This document shows, piece after piece, positions 1-11,639 of a stretch of 64,000 nucleotides of DNA. Source of the stretch: Rallus limicola (lineage: Eukaryota > Chordata > Aves > Gruiformes > Rallidae). The stretch lies in NCBI GenBank assembly GCA_022605955.1, contig JAKCOZ010000007.1, positions 10,235,501 through 10,299,500 on the forward strand. The letters are read 5' to 3'. Under the pieces are notes generated by a model. It did not search any database. It was not told the origin of the DNA and saw only the letters and a list, made by a program, of their open reading frames with translations. A program made the position numbers and the translations under genes. Each line of letters starts with the position of its first letter. Position 1 is the first letter of the stretch.

Positions 1-164
1 CAACAGAGTTTGGTTTGTCCGTGGCCTGTTTGACTTAGGTTTGGGCTTGTCCCAGTAACCCTTGCATCCTTCCCAGTAAAATTGTTTCTTGCTGTTTCTT
101 CCCAGTCCTGTATTTGAACAATTTCTAAGCATAGAATATTCTATTTATCAGCACTTAGTGCTAT

Positions 165-1190
165 CCTAAGCTTTTAAATCATAACTAGGGCTTGTTAACA
201 TCATCTTAAATCCTGATCTTCTCTGCCAACAAGCTAACTGTATCTCCCAGGTAGGTATTGTCTGCAAATTCACTAAAACAGAACCACGGTATTTTAGGAT
301 AATTCCTGTTGGAAAGGTCCTCAGTAGGTCATTGAGCTCAATCTCAGAACTCATTGTTCCATCACCCAGCTCATTAACTAAACTACTGGAAGGAACTGGA
401 CCCATGCCAGAACTGACTCTGCTATGGTTGCCGCTCTCTGAGAATGGCTTTCCACCCACTTTTGAGTAACTACCAGTTTTGTCTAGACCGTATTTTTCAA
501 GCTTAGTCATGAAAATTCCATGGAAGTAATGCTAAAAGCTTTACTGAAATCAAAATGTGAGATCTATTGCTTCTTGGTCCGCGGTGCCTGTTACTCTGTC
601 ATGGAAGGAAGTTAGACTGAGGTGACGCAGCTTCTTCTTGACAAATTCATGTTGACTATAGCTGGTTTACTTTTTATCTCCAAGGGTGCTTATAAACCAT
701 TAACTTCCACTAGCACTCTTTCAGAAAGTGAAATAAAGCTGATGATACCAATTCCCTCCACTCTTCCTTCTCCCTCTTTTGAAATATAGGCAATTATTAT
801 GTTTGTCCTTCCCCAGTCTTCCTTGCATCACCCATTTTCACAAGTTCTGCACTAAATCAGCTACCCCTTCAAGTGCCTTCCATTATGCCCACATCATTTT
901 AAAGCATACAGCTCATACAAGTGCTCTCTAACCTATTCAAGGGTGAGATAGTACCCTCTCCATTAAGTAGCTGACCAACTAGCATGTTGGCATTCCTCTC
1001 TCTGCTGATGTATTTCAAGAGTGAGAGGTTTTTGTTGTTTTTAACCTCCTTTGCTATTCAGACCTAATTTCATGCTTGGAATTTCACACTTGCATGCTTG
1101 TACTATAGGTTGCTGCTTTCCGTGTACTACCTTTCTTCAAGAAAAGAAATGCTCATAAAGAAAAAGTGTTATTAAAGGCTGTCCTCTGGC
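165..1190 (-). mobile_element. Ancient CR1/L3-like LINE, decayed pol fragment
   Basis: On the minus strand this stretch matches the layout of an old CR1/L3-type reverse-transcriptase region. The order of recognisable pieces matches the LINE: a stretch related to the CR1 text around 'TTTACTGAAATCAAAAT' and 'TACTCTGTCATGGAAGG' (540-620), then the degenerate RT box at 268-254. That box reads F-A-D-N-T, where active CR1 has F-A-D-D-T. Frames shift repeatedly and stops interrupt them, so no protein is made. The divergence is much higher than in the other CR1 copies of the window, so this is an old insertion. The edges are approximate. Recognition is from memory of the family, not from an alignment. 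Confidence 0.62.
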
Positions 1191-1397
1191 TATTCTTCTC
1201 CCTCACCTGCAGTAAAATTGACTTGCTGCTTCAAAACTTTGATTGAACTGAAAAATAACCACAAGAAAACTCTCCAGACAGCCCCACTCCATTAGGTCAT
1301 TTTACACTAAATATTAAAATACCTATCAATCAATAATTATAAAGAAGTTCTAAAAGTTAAAATATTAAATGGATTTCAAGATCTTTAAGATCAATAT

Positions 1398-1878
1398 CTT
1401 GAAATAAAAACAGTTTACTTGATAAAGCAAAAGCCACACAAGCAAAGCAAACCAAGGAATTCATTACTCACGTCCCAGGGGCAAGCAGGTGTTCTGCAAT
1501 CCCCAGGACAGCAGGGCTCCATCATGCATAACAGTGACTTGGGAAGATAACCACCATCACTCCCAATGTCCCCCTCTTTCCTTCTTCCCTCAGCTTTATA
1601 TGCTGAACATGACGTCATTTGGTATTGAATACCCCTTTGGTCAGTTGGGGTCAGCTGCCCCAGCTGTGTCCCCTTCTCAACCCTTTGTGCACTCCTAGCC
1701 TGCTCACTGATGGGATGGGGTCTGGGGCAGAGAAGACCTTGGCTCTGTGTAACCCACTGCTCAGCAGTAACAAAAACACCCCTGTGTTACCAACACTGTT
1801 GCCAGCACAAACCCAAAACACAGCCCCATACAAGCTACTATGAAGAAAATTAACTCTACCCCAGCCAAAAACATCACA
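1398..1878 (+). mobile_element. Endogenous retrovirus LTR fragment (avian type)
   Basis: A solo LTR fragment in plus orientation. The landmarks in order are: a 5' part with 'AAAGCAAAAGCCACACAAGC', the core 'GCTGAACATGACGTCATTTG' near 1600-1620 (it contains a TGACGTCA CRE/ATF palindrome), 'CAGCTGTGTCCCC', and the 3' end 'GAAAATTAACTCTACCCCAG' followed by CCAAAAACATCACA. The same landmarks recur at 10.4-11.0 kb and, inverted, at 36.5 kb. The extreme 5' end (TG start) is missing. There is no gag, pol or env next to it, so it is a truncated solo LTR. Confidence 0.75.
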
Positions 1879-3122
1879 CTATAGTAGAACAGTAAAGGAA
1901 TAATGAGCATAATGTCTGTCTAGTTTAAACATTGGAGAACCTAATAGATTAAGCCTCCTTTAGAAATTGTTAAAAAATACCGTTTCAAAGGACTACCTCA
2001 CGTCATAAACAGTGAATTGGAACTAACGGCACTTTTTTACCTTTCAGGATTTAGTATTTTTTTCTCTGACTTTCTGTGGCTATACTGCTTGTAGTTATTT
2101 GACCCTGTGTTGCAAAATGTGAATGGGTACCACTTCATAATTGTAGGATTTTTATGTTATTCTATTAAATGTTTGTTTCACCTGTTACACTGGTCAAGAA
2201 GCAAGAAACTATTTCCTCCAAAATCAGTATATGATTTTGGGCCACATCACACAGAAGCATTTCAAGTACACTGGGGGGACACAGTCATATTAAAAGCACC
2301 TACACAGAAGAGAAAGAAACCGACTGTCATTAGTTATGGTTTGGTTGGGTTGTTTGGGTTTTTTTTCCTTAGAATAGATTGAGATTTGTTTGGAACTGAC
2401 ATGCATGTGCAGAAGGACCCCAGGTTTGAAGTTCTGACCAAAGTGCAGCAAAACCCACGCTGAGGCTGCAGCTATCAGCCTGGTGCAGGAATGCCCCCTG
2501 TCACTTCGCCAAGAAGTGGCTGCTGCAGAAAATAAATCAACTCTCTATCACTCTACCAAGCAGGACAGGTCTCAGCTTTGGCAGATGCAGGAGTGGAAAA
2601 AGAAATAAATGCTAATCAGACATTTAGAAAAGTAAACAGTCCTTGTTTGTGCCTCAAAAAATAATCCTTCTGCTGGTTGATACAAAATGTTATTAAAAAG
2701 CAAGGGGCTTATAAATGTGCATTTTCTTATGTCAACGGCATAGAGAAATAGGTTTATTATTTCTTAAATGTTAGGGATTTATTAGTAAAGTACTTGGTTT
2801 TACAGAACAACCTTTTCTGGTATTTTAAAATTATTACCATTTATTATTACTGCCTGCTTACACCACCAAAGTTATCAACATGCATTATGCTTATCCTCCC
2901 ACTGGAAAGAACGTGAACACAGAGTCTTCACATCGAAGTAACTGTGGGTGCAGCTGTGTTACACAGCACGGGAGCACAGAACCAAACATGGGGACATATG
3001 TTGCTTACATATGCATTTGGGTATGTTGTGTACAGAAGCTTCATCCTAGTTACAGAACCTATCTGCCAAAGTCCTCTTTTCTCTTATAAAGTATTACCAT
3101 AGTAGATAGGAGGATGAATGTG
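1879..3122. other. Intergenic, no gene seen
   Basis: No splice-bounded coding frame, RNA gene or clear repeat was recognised. The short open frame at 2107-2382 has no recognisable family and ends in low-complexity Phe/Gly codons. Confidence 0.6.
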
Positions 3123-3315
3123 GGGAACTTTCTCACAGTGAGGGTGACAGAGCACTGGGACAGGCTGCCCAGAGAGGTTGTGGAGTCTCTTTCTCTGGAG
3201 ACGTTCAAAACCCCCCTGGATATGATTTAGTCTAGATGATCCTGCTCTGGTAGGGGGGTTGGACTAGGTGATCTTTCAAGGTTCCTTCCAACTCCTAACA
3301 TTCTGTGATTCTGTA
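3123..3315 (+). mobile_element. CR1 LINE, 3'-end fragment
   Basis: A 5'-truncated CR1 copy. It reads from 'GAGGGTGACAGAGCACTGGG' through 'CAGGCTGCCCAGAGAGGTTG', 'GGGGGGTTGGACTAGGTGAT' and 'TTCCTTCCAACTCCTAACA' to the diagnostic terminal octamers ATTCTGTG ATTCTGTA at 3300-3315. About 190 bp remain, all from the 3' end, as is usual for CR1. It is moderately diverged. Confidence 0.93.
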
Positions 3316-4260
3316 ATGTTGTCCACAATTACATGCTGTGCAGGAGGCCACACTGTCTCTATCTAAGCTGCTAAGTTACCTGTGCTTAGGAATGCTTGTG
3401 AGCTCTCAGGGCAGTTGGCAGAGCAAACCTCAGGGCTTTCCTGGAATGGGGCTTCTTGGCACAGGCCAGAATCTCAGCAAAGGATATTCCTATGGTGTAT
3501 TAGTAGGCCTGATCATGTTTAAGTGCTGGCAAAGAACCTAGACATTTCTTAATTTACAGTCATAGATGCAGCCAAGGTGTCCATCAAGATGTACAGGATT
3601 TGTTTCCTGTACGTGAGTTTCAGAGGGAACGTGTGAAGGCACAAGATTGTAAGGAGTTTGAGATGAGTCAGCTTTTACGGGCATATCTCAGTCATCAGGA
3701 AATGTGATGGATCCTCGGCATATCAGGCTCTCTGCATGTGCACTACAGCCACACATTTAGCTTGAAAATCTGTCAGCAATATCTCAGCCCCTAAGAGTGG
3801 GGCTGTGTCTGTGCAGAGTAGTTTTTTAGCCTTTTGACCGTAAGGACATAATCTTCCTTCTATTATTTGCTGCTGTGCTTTGCGGAAAAGCTGTATGTAA
3901 GGTTTATGTAGTTGCAGATTTTATTCATGATCTCCTCATTGTTGGGTTTCTCAGAAGTTTTTCTTGTTCTAGGCTTAGCACACTTGTGCTCTCAAGACAA
4001 AAATAGAGATATGGCCAGCTTATGCTGTTGGCCTCATCATTACACATCTATCACCTGAACTTTATTCCAGTATAATTTGGTTCTTTTCCTCTCTCTAAAT
4101 GCACTGTGTTAGCCAACTGCACTTTGGAAAGACAGAATTTACTTCACCCAATGTAGAAACTAATTTGAGAGCACTAATTGAGAAAAAAAAATCCCTTTCT
4201 CCAGTATTTAAGAAACATTTTTAAATTTTCATTGTCTCTGCAATATTTTAATAGTGGATT

Positions 4261-4283
4261 CCCCCCCCCCCCCCCCCCCCCCC
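4261..4283. repeat. Poly(C) run, 23 bp
   Basis: Twenty-three consecutive C are followed by AGGTAAG. On the minus strand this is a G-run that can form G-quadruplex structures. The length may be affected by sequencing or assembly error. Confidence 0.9.
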
Positions 4284-4528
4284 AGGTAAGAACATTCCTA
4301 GTGTAAACACTCTCACATTTTTCTTCTCTTTCCTCTGCCTCACAAATGTAACCTTTTACTAGTTCTTCCTCTAATCCTCTGACTGCATCTCCTCCATATC
4401 TACTTTCCTTCTCATTTTACTGCTCTGACTTTCCCAGTGGTGCTATGTCTCCTGCATCTGCTGCGTTTAGTCTAATTCTCTTGGTTCCTCAGAGTTTTAT
4501 TGCTCAACATTTGTTGGCTGCAGACACT

Positions 4529-4572
4529 TTGAGGGAACCAGGGGGTGTTTTTGAGGGAACCAGGTGACGTTT
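4529..4572. repeat. 22-bp tandem duplication, imperfect
   Basis: Two adjacent 22-bp copies begin TTGAGGGAACCAGG and differ only near their 3' ends (GGGTGTTT versus TGACGTTT). It is a local duplication with no coding meaning that I can see. Confidence 0.85.
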
Positions 4573-5048
4573 GGTCTTTAAGACACTTCATTTCTCAACG
4601 ATGTCCAAAGGATAATGGAGACCCAGTTTAAATTGAAGGGCAATTCTTCTATGCATTCAAAAGTCCAAAAATCTGCCTGGGAGAATCCCATGAGATACAG
4701 CCTTGCATAAAGAACAGGTCCAAGATTGCTGGCTGATTTTCAAGGATGACTTAGTCTGAACTCAAGAACTCCATCACTACATATAGGAAATCAAGCAAAA
4801 CCAGGAGGAGGTCTGCATGGATGCAGAAGGAGCTCCTCCACAAATAGAAACAGGGTCTTATCCTTTCTTTCTGATTTCATCTTTCTAGCCCAGGGAGTAT
4901 ATGTTTTTCCTTGGTTTATTTTGGACTTTTCATGGTATTCTGGTCTCTGAATAGGACTCCTCCATACATGATAGTAATTACAGTCACATACCATCTCTGA
5001 TTTCTGTTTCTGCATTTGTGTCCTCAGAGCTGTCAGATGGAAAAATGA

Positions 5049-5068
5049 ATATATATATATATATATAT
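5049..5068. repeat. (AT)10 microsatellite
   Basis: Ten uninterrupted AT dinucleotides. Confidence 0.95.
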
Positions 5069-5159
5069 TGGTGGGGAGAAAAATCTTTCTAACACCATAC
5101 TAAAACTTTGTTGCAGTAAAGAAAATCATAATATTCTTGTAATTATTAGTTATTAATTA

Positions 5160-5840
5160 TGTGGTGGTTTAACCCCAGTCAGCACCATGCAGCCACTTGC
5201 TCACTCCTCTCAGCAGGATTGGGTAAAGCGAACTGGATGCTTAAAAGTGAGAAAATTTATGGGCTGAAATAAGAAAAATAAGAAATAATTAGAATAATCA
5301 AAAATAGAACTATCAACAACACCACAATAATAATAATAGGCTTATTTTTGCTGTGGATTATGTTCAGTCCCTCCTTATTCATCACATGAGCCCACGAGCA
5401 GCTCCTGTTCCTAATGATTTCTGTCCCTCCTTGTTTCTTGCTTATTTTGCCCCTGCCCCAGCAAGGGCCATCCAGCCATGGTCCCTCAGGGGTGCACCTG
5501 CACTGGAAAGGGTCACTCCCTGCTGTGGACCCTTGAGGTTGTCCTCACTTTGACATGGGTCAACTGTATTCCAAAAATGTCTCCTTTCCTGTGACTCCTC
5601 TGTGCATTTGTCCATGAGCATTTCCCAACATGTCCTCTGCCCTTTGTGGCTGCTTCTTTTTCTGAAATGCTTTTGAGCAGAGGCACCATGTGCTACTTCA
5701 ACCTTGAAGTTTTGGCAGGCAATGGGTTGCTCACAGCAGTTCCGAAGCTGGATGTGGCTGTTACCTGCCATGGGCAACTCATGACCTTCTCACATGCAAC
5801 CCCCAGCTACCCACATGCTGCCTGTTATGCTCAATAACAG
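5160..5840 (+). mobile_element. Endogenous retrovirus LTR, probably near full length
   Basis: It starts with TGTGGTGGTTTAACCCCAG, the 5' end of a widespread avian LTR. The usual CCATGCAGCC...CTCACTCC stretch follows, then an A-rich tract with AATAATAATAATAG (about 5325-5340). The remaining 500 bp are the pyrimidine-rich middle expected for this LTR class. The 3' end is not sharp; 5840 is an estimate near the CAATAACAGG sequence. There are no internal retroviral genes beside it. The 5' 180 bp are well supported and the 3' part less so. Confidence 0.6.
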
Positions 5841-8800
5841 GTATTAGATTAGCTTTTGTTTTTCAGATGTCAGTGTAGCTCAGGACATGGAGTTTGTAAG
5901 CAATCATTGTCCTACCTGTGCCTAAAGCAAGGCAAGCAGATGCCATTTTTGGAGTTCCCAAACAGCCCATGTTATGTGGCTTATTCTGCCAAATGCCTCC
6001 CAGTAACCCAGGATAAAGTCCTGTTTAGAAGCACCATGTTCTTCTGATCTTGTAAGAATTATTTTCAGCTACTTTGTCAGCTTGTTCTATAATAACAAGC
6101 AAGCATATCCCGTTATGGCTGTAAAAATGAGCATTTTCTCTCAAACTAAAGGCAACGTTTCCCTTTGACTCCAGTCATTCCCTGATCTCAGAAATGTGCT
6201 AATTCAGAGAGTCTTTGCTCAGTCTTTAAATCTTCACTGTTAGCATCACCCTCTTCAAAAAAGGCTCCTATTTCAGCAAGGCAGTTTTGCCAGTTCGTAA
6301 CTAGAAGCACATGTATTGACATTGGTCCTTTTTTTATCACAAAGGCCATTCTAAATGCCTAAAGTAGAAATTAAACTTTCTGAAATAAGCTCTTTAAAAA
6401 AAATTCAAATATTGCCACTCTTTTGCAATCAACACGCCCATTGAATATGATTAGGTGTCGAAATTTGGCCTTGAAGTATAATCTTTTATTGGATGTTAAG
6501 AAACAGAAGTATGAGAGCACTCTGAATATGGAAGAAAGAAACCTAGCAGTGACATTTGTTACTGATGGTGTGGGGACCTGATAGATGATTTACTTGGAGA
6601 GTGCAAATTCAATTCCTGACCCACATGTCACTACACAGAAGGTTTATGTAATTATCATTAGTGTGTTGTTATTTATCCATGTGTAGATCCTGCTGACTTT
6701 TTATTACTCGCTGCTAATGTCGTCATTAAAAATGCATGCCAATTAACATAATTTTAAAAGGAGACATTAAAAAAATATCTAATTTTGCTTTATATTTCAA
6801 TCACATCTTTGATTTATTTTTCTTTCTTTCAGCATTTGCAAAACAACGGTCTGTGTAGACAATTGATAGGAAAATAGTAGCCAAGGCCAGTAATTCTCTT
6901 ACCTCTATAGGTAAAAGAGGAAAGCTTCTCATTCTTTGCTAGACAAATCATGTGGTGTCACCACTCTTCAGCCAGTCAGTTCTTAATTTTTTTTAGAAAA
7001 GAACGAAACCCTAGCACAGATGGTGTATCTTGTTGCAGCATTACAGTTTCAGGCCCTCCATGAATCATTTGAGTAGGTAAAACAGCATCTGTCAATTTTA
7101 TTATATTGGATTTATAGAAACCAGGAAATTAGTAGCATGTAAGTATGTATTAGTCTCTACTTGGCACTTTATTGCAGCACTCAGTTATCTGAGATGGCAA
7201 ATTCAGATGTGTTTACTAAAATCTTTAGGGAGATTTCCCCCCCACCCCATCCCACTTCACTTGACTGAGGAGGCTTAACGATCACAATTTTATGAGCCTC
7301 CATTTCTTATGACAGTAAAAGCCCTGACATTTCTTTTCAGATCAGCATTTCAGAGCCTTATACAGAGCACAGGTTTCCTGTAAGCTTCAAGATGAAAATG
7401 GGAAGTGGGGAGCGATCTTAGCAGGGAGCCGACTGCCACCGATTTTAACACTAGGAGATGCTCGCTCTACCCAGGACAAACCCACTCCCTGGAACTGCTG
7501 CCCTCTGCCAGGAGGGCTCAGTCCCAAGGGACTCCTAGATGTCCAGGAGAGTTAAGGACCAAACGGCTGGTGATTGGTTCCCTGAGAGAGGACAGGAGGT
7601 TGCGTAAGTCTAAGATTCTTGCTAAAGGACCTAATCTATACACGGCTCCTTCAGTAATAACATTCTCTTGCAGTTAACATGTATTGCACATTTTATTAAT
7701 GGTATCTTCTGTTTTATCCCTTCATTTTTGATGGATAATCAGACGAAAGAAGGTTGCAGGTTTGGGTTGGGTTTTTTTCCTGAAACTCACACTCTTGATT
7801 CATTAACAAGAATAGAAATTAAATTCAAAAGTAAACATTTTTATACTCTTTGATTCTTTTTATTATATGTATACTTAAATCAATTTGTGGCAAGTTTGCA
7901 CAGAGTAAACCAGTGAACTCTTCCAATGTTGAGATACATGTCTTATAAAGGAACTCTGCACTACCAAAATCTGATCTTTTACCTGGCCAGTTGCATCTTG
8001 TAATTGTGATATTGTTATTTGTGATATTGCCACCTGGTGAAATGCCAGTCATGTTACAACTCTGTTGTTCCATTTCTCTGGTAGCTAAAATGCATTGTTT
8101 ATTGTAAATGAAGAGAGATTTGGAAGTTGAATCTTACATTCATAAACTTTCCAATCTTCAGTCTTTTATTGCTTTTTCCAGCAGTCCCATTTGAAGAACC
8201 TTTCATCATTTCCATTTTCTTTCCTGGTTTCAATAGTGAAGCTGTCCCAGAACTGAAGCTATGGCAGTCTGCACTGGCACAAGAGCCTGAAACGTGACCT
8301 CAGCCATATGGAGCAGAAGTAGAACATGATACTGGTAGAATTCACTTGAGCAATAGGGGAGTGAAAGTGCTGCCACAGACAATTATTTTTGTTTGTTTGT
8401 ACTCATGCTAAGCTCTTGAATTACTTCATAGGGAAGATTTGTCATGTATTTCCGTGCAGAGAGACATACAGTGTTAGAAACTGGCTTTTACAAGTGTCAC
8501 TGGGAAAGGAACATTCTGCTCATTAAGTGGATTCATAACAAGTTTCTCCTCTAAGTGGATGTTCCTGTACTGTTCTGGTTTTCTGCTTTCCCCCTTTCTC
8601 TCTGTCTCTCTCTATCTTCTTGTTTAAAGTAATATTCTGCTTACAGGACATAGTAGCAGATGAAATGATGTTTACTGGCACTAAACCCATAATGTTTGCT
8701 GAAACACAGTGACATTAACCAAAGGTATGTTATATACTGTACTACACTATCTGGTACTAAATGTTTTAGGTTATTTGGTAGCAGCACACTCAGGGCTTTG

Positions 8801-10429
8801 AATCATTATTCTTCTCTGTAGGAGGAAGGGTGAGGCAAAGATGGTGGTGAGGTGGAAAATGCTACATTACAGTAGTAGGGGTACACCAAAAGACCTTTGT
8901 TTGTGGCTGGCACGTTCACACTGAAGTGTTCAGGGGGAAAAGGGAACCTGTCTACCAGCCAGGATTTAAGGCCAGAATGCTGAGAAGTTGAATCAGGAGA
9001 GAGCACCGAAGTGAGGTGAGGACTGTGAAAGGTTCAATAATTTCTAGCATTCCTTTCATATTAGTTCAGATGTTGCAGACCAAATTACTTAAAAAATCAT
9101 ATTGATTACCTTTTAATTGGACGTATTTATCCTGGAATGCAAAGCATTTGTCACAAGTGAAAGAATGATGTGTATATACTGTGATCAATCAAATGCTAAT
9201 TATAACTGCTTCCTATTTCAGAGGTCAAATACTAGAAAATCTCTATAGCTATGAAATATATGCACTGAGAGAGAAGCCTGGGAGTTTTAGTGGTTCCTCT
9301 TGTACTTTGTTTTAATTCACAGCTTTAAATAAAGATCAGATAGAGCAGCTTCATAAAAGAGCTCTATGGGAGTAGGTTTATGTGTTAATTTATGAAATTA
9401 TCCATGAATAATTTGAAACAATCATTAGATTTAGAGAAGTGGACTTTTATCTTCTAACAATAAAATTAAAGAAAAATTAAGAAACAGGTAAGTTGATTTC
9501 TTGAATCAACGAAGCAATTTTCCTCTGATGGATTAGTCCTATTTAATCAGAACAGTGAGCAGCTGGATAAATGCTAGCTGGAAGAATATTAGGTCATTTG
9601 TTAGCCCTTCAGCCAATTACAGCTGCATCTGCTCTATGGTATCTTTTTCGTGTCATCATTGAGCTCCGTTTTTTTTTCCTTGAAAACACTAGATGATGAG
9701 CCCTCAATAGATAAAAATGTAGGGCACAGAGATCTTACAGCATCAGGGTGCTGGTGGGTAAAATATGGTCCCTCTCATCACCAGCGGAGAGTGCCAGTGA
9801 AACTTGTTTGTGGAAGTGGAGAGCTGCCGGACCACAGCCTACTTCTGACTTGACAAGAAGACAGATGAAGTGCCTTTTTCTCTTCTGCCCAAGGAACTCA
9901 TTTTCCCTTTTGTATTTTCTTTGCTAAACAATCTTCTTAGTTCTTAGATTTTTTGGTTTTATTGCTTTCGTTCAGGCTGCCATTATAATGGTAATGTAGA
10001 TAGTGTTTGTGCTGAGCAGTTTGCTTTGGGGTTTTTTTTATAGGTTTTTCTTTGTTAAAAAACAAGCGAACCTGGGTGAGAAACTAGCTGAAAAATCTTG
10101 TCAGAGGTTTTGTGGCAGTACTAAAAGACAGGCAGAAAATACTAGAGGAGTTTGTGAATATGCCTGATTTTTAATAGGGTTTTTTTTGTATTCCCCAGAC
10201 TAGGAAAAGAAGCTATTCTTCCCACAGCTCTCAGTGACTGCCATGTGGTTCACAACATGTCTCAGTATGAAACAGGTTTCAGTGACCCCCCTATAGAAGG
10301 GATTTAATATTATCTACTTCACTGGCCCTAGAACTTGAGATTTTTGCCCCCTCTGCACAGTAATTGATAGCAGCTTAGTTAAAATACTTGCCTGTATAAC
10401 TAAACTTTGGCTGTTTGTCCTGCCATCTC
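5841..10429. other. Intergenic, no gene seen
   Basis: AT-rich DNA without a convincing gene. About 6600-6830 is rich in homeodomain-type TAATTA/ATTA motifs and looks like a candidate conserved non-coding element. About 7405-7680 is a GC-richer patch with a 90-codon open frame of no known family, ending at a splice-acceptor-like TTCTCTTGCAG. A donor-like CAG/GTAAGT at 9485 has only AT-rich, stop-laden sequence before it. Confidence 0.55.
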
Positions 10430-11004
10430 CCTCCTTGGGACCATGCAGCTGCTCTCTATAAGAGGGTGAGAGAGAGAGAATTAGGGGGGAGGAAAGGGAA
10501 GGAAGAAGAAAACCAGAAAGCAAACTTCATAGGTTGGAATAAAGATAGTTTATGGGATAGCAGGTATATATATAACAAAAATAGGACTTTATAGCAAAAT
10601 ATGCAGTACTGGTGATACACAATGCAGTTTCTCACTGAACTGCACAGCTCAGGCCGTACAGCTCAGAGCTGTCCTGAAACCGGACCGTCCCCAAAACTGC
10701 ATGTCCTGGAGCTGAGTGCACCTCCCCCCCCCAGAGGTGCATCAACATTTATGCTGAGCATGATGTAATAGACATGGAATACCTTCTTTGTCCAGTTTGG
10801 GTCACCTGTCCTGGCTGTGTCCCCTCCCAGATTCCTGGATGCCCCACAGCTTCTCATTAGCAGGGCAATATGAACAACTGAAAAGTCCCTGACTGCTTGG
10901 CAAAAACTAAAACATTGGTGTCTTATCAGCACTGCTCTCATCCTGACTCCCGCTATACCAGCTGCTAGAAAGAAAATTAATTATCCTAGCTGAAAACCAG
11001 GACA
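10430..11004 (+). mobile_element. Endogenous retrovirus LTR, solo
   Basis: The same LTR family as at 1.4 and 36.5 kb, in plus orientation. Landmarks are ACCATGCAGCTGCTC, 'GGAATAAAGATAGTTTATGG', 'GGTGATACACAATGCAGTTT', the core 'GCTGAGCATGATGTAATAGA', 'GTCCAGTTTGGGTCACCTGT', CCTGGCTGTGTCCCCTCCCAG, and the 3' terminus AAAATTAATTATCCTAGCTG...ACCAGGACA at 11004. The CRE-like palindrome of the core is mutated (TGATGTAA). It is a solo LTR with no adjoining proviral genes. Confidence 0.8.
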
Positions 11005-11639
11005 TTGGGCCACCTTTTGAATACAGCGGTTGGGAAGATCACTGCCGTGGTGGCAGAGAAAGGATGAAGTGATGCGAGGGCCAGGCAGCCAACTCTAGGC
11101 TGCTAGTGGAATGTGTAAGGATATAAAGTGGAAAAACATCTTTTGGGTGTTTTGTTCAGCCCAGGTTACTGAGACAAGAACATCAAAACCTTGCAAAGGA
11201 TAAATCATGAATGACCGAACAGCCCAGGCAAGAAAAGAAGATGTGCTGTGGATGTTCAGAAGCACATGTGCACATTTAAGGAGAATTGGGTTCTTTCCAT
11301 CAGCTCAGGACTGCACTGCTCAGCCACATTTTTTCTCTGTGTATTGAGAAAATAGCCACACCACAGTTGACCATAAGAAGAGATCACATACCTCTCTCTT
11401 TGTCTCCTCAGGGTGGTCGAAGGACAAAGGCATCAGATAGTGACAGGTACCCAGGGAGGAAAGGGTGGTACAAATGGTCATCAGAGTGAAGGCAAGTGAG
11501 GTCTTCCTGTGTCTTCAAAGCCTGTTTGTTTGAACTGGAACCTGGTACTTGCCCAAAATGAGAAGCAGTCCTATGGGTGATGTGCGTGAAACCCATCATG
11601 TGCAGCTTAAGAAGCCAAATAGAACACGAAGTTGTACAA
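11005..11639. other. Intergenic, no gene seen
   Basis: The sequence between the LTR and the CR1 copy is unremarkable. No repeat or coding signature was recognised. Confidence 0.55.

Larger units (their letters stand above)
3316..5159. other. Intergenic, simple repeats only
   Basis: No gene was recognised. The stretch holds a C-run, a 22-bp tandem duplication and an AT dinucleotide run, each listed separately. Confidence 0.6.

Noticed and set aside
4261..4290. C-run followed by AGGTAAG, looking like an acceptor next to a donor
   Set aside because: A homopolymer artefact; there is no open frame on either side consistent with an exon.
9480..9492. Strong donor CAG/GTAAGT on the plus strand
   Set aside because: The preceding 100 bp are AT-rich with stops in all frames and have no acceptor.
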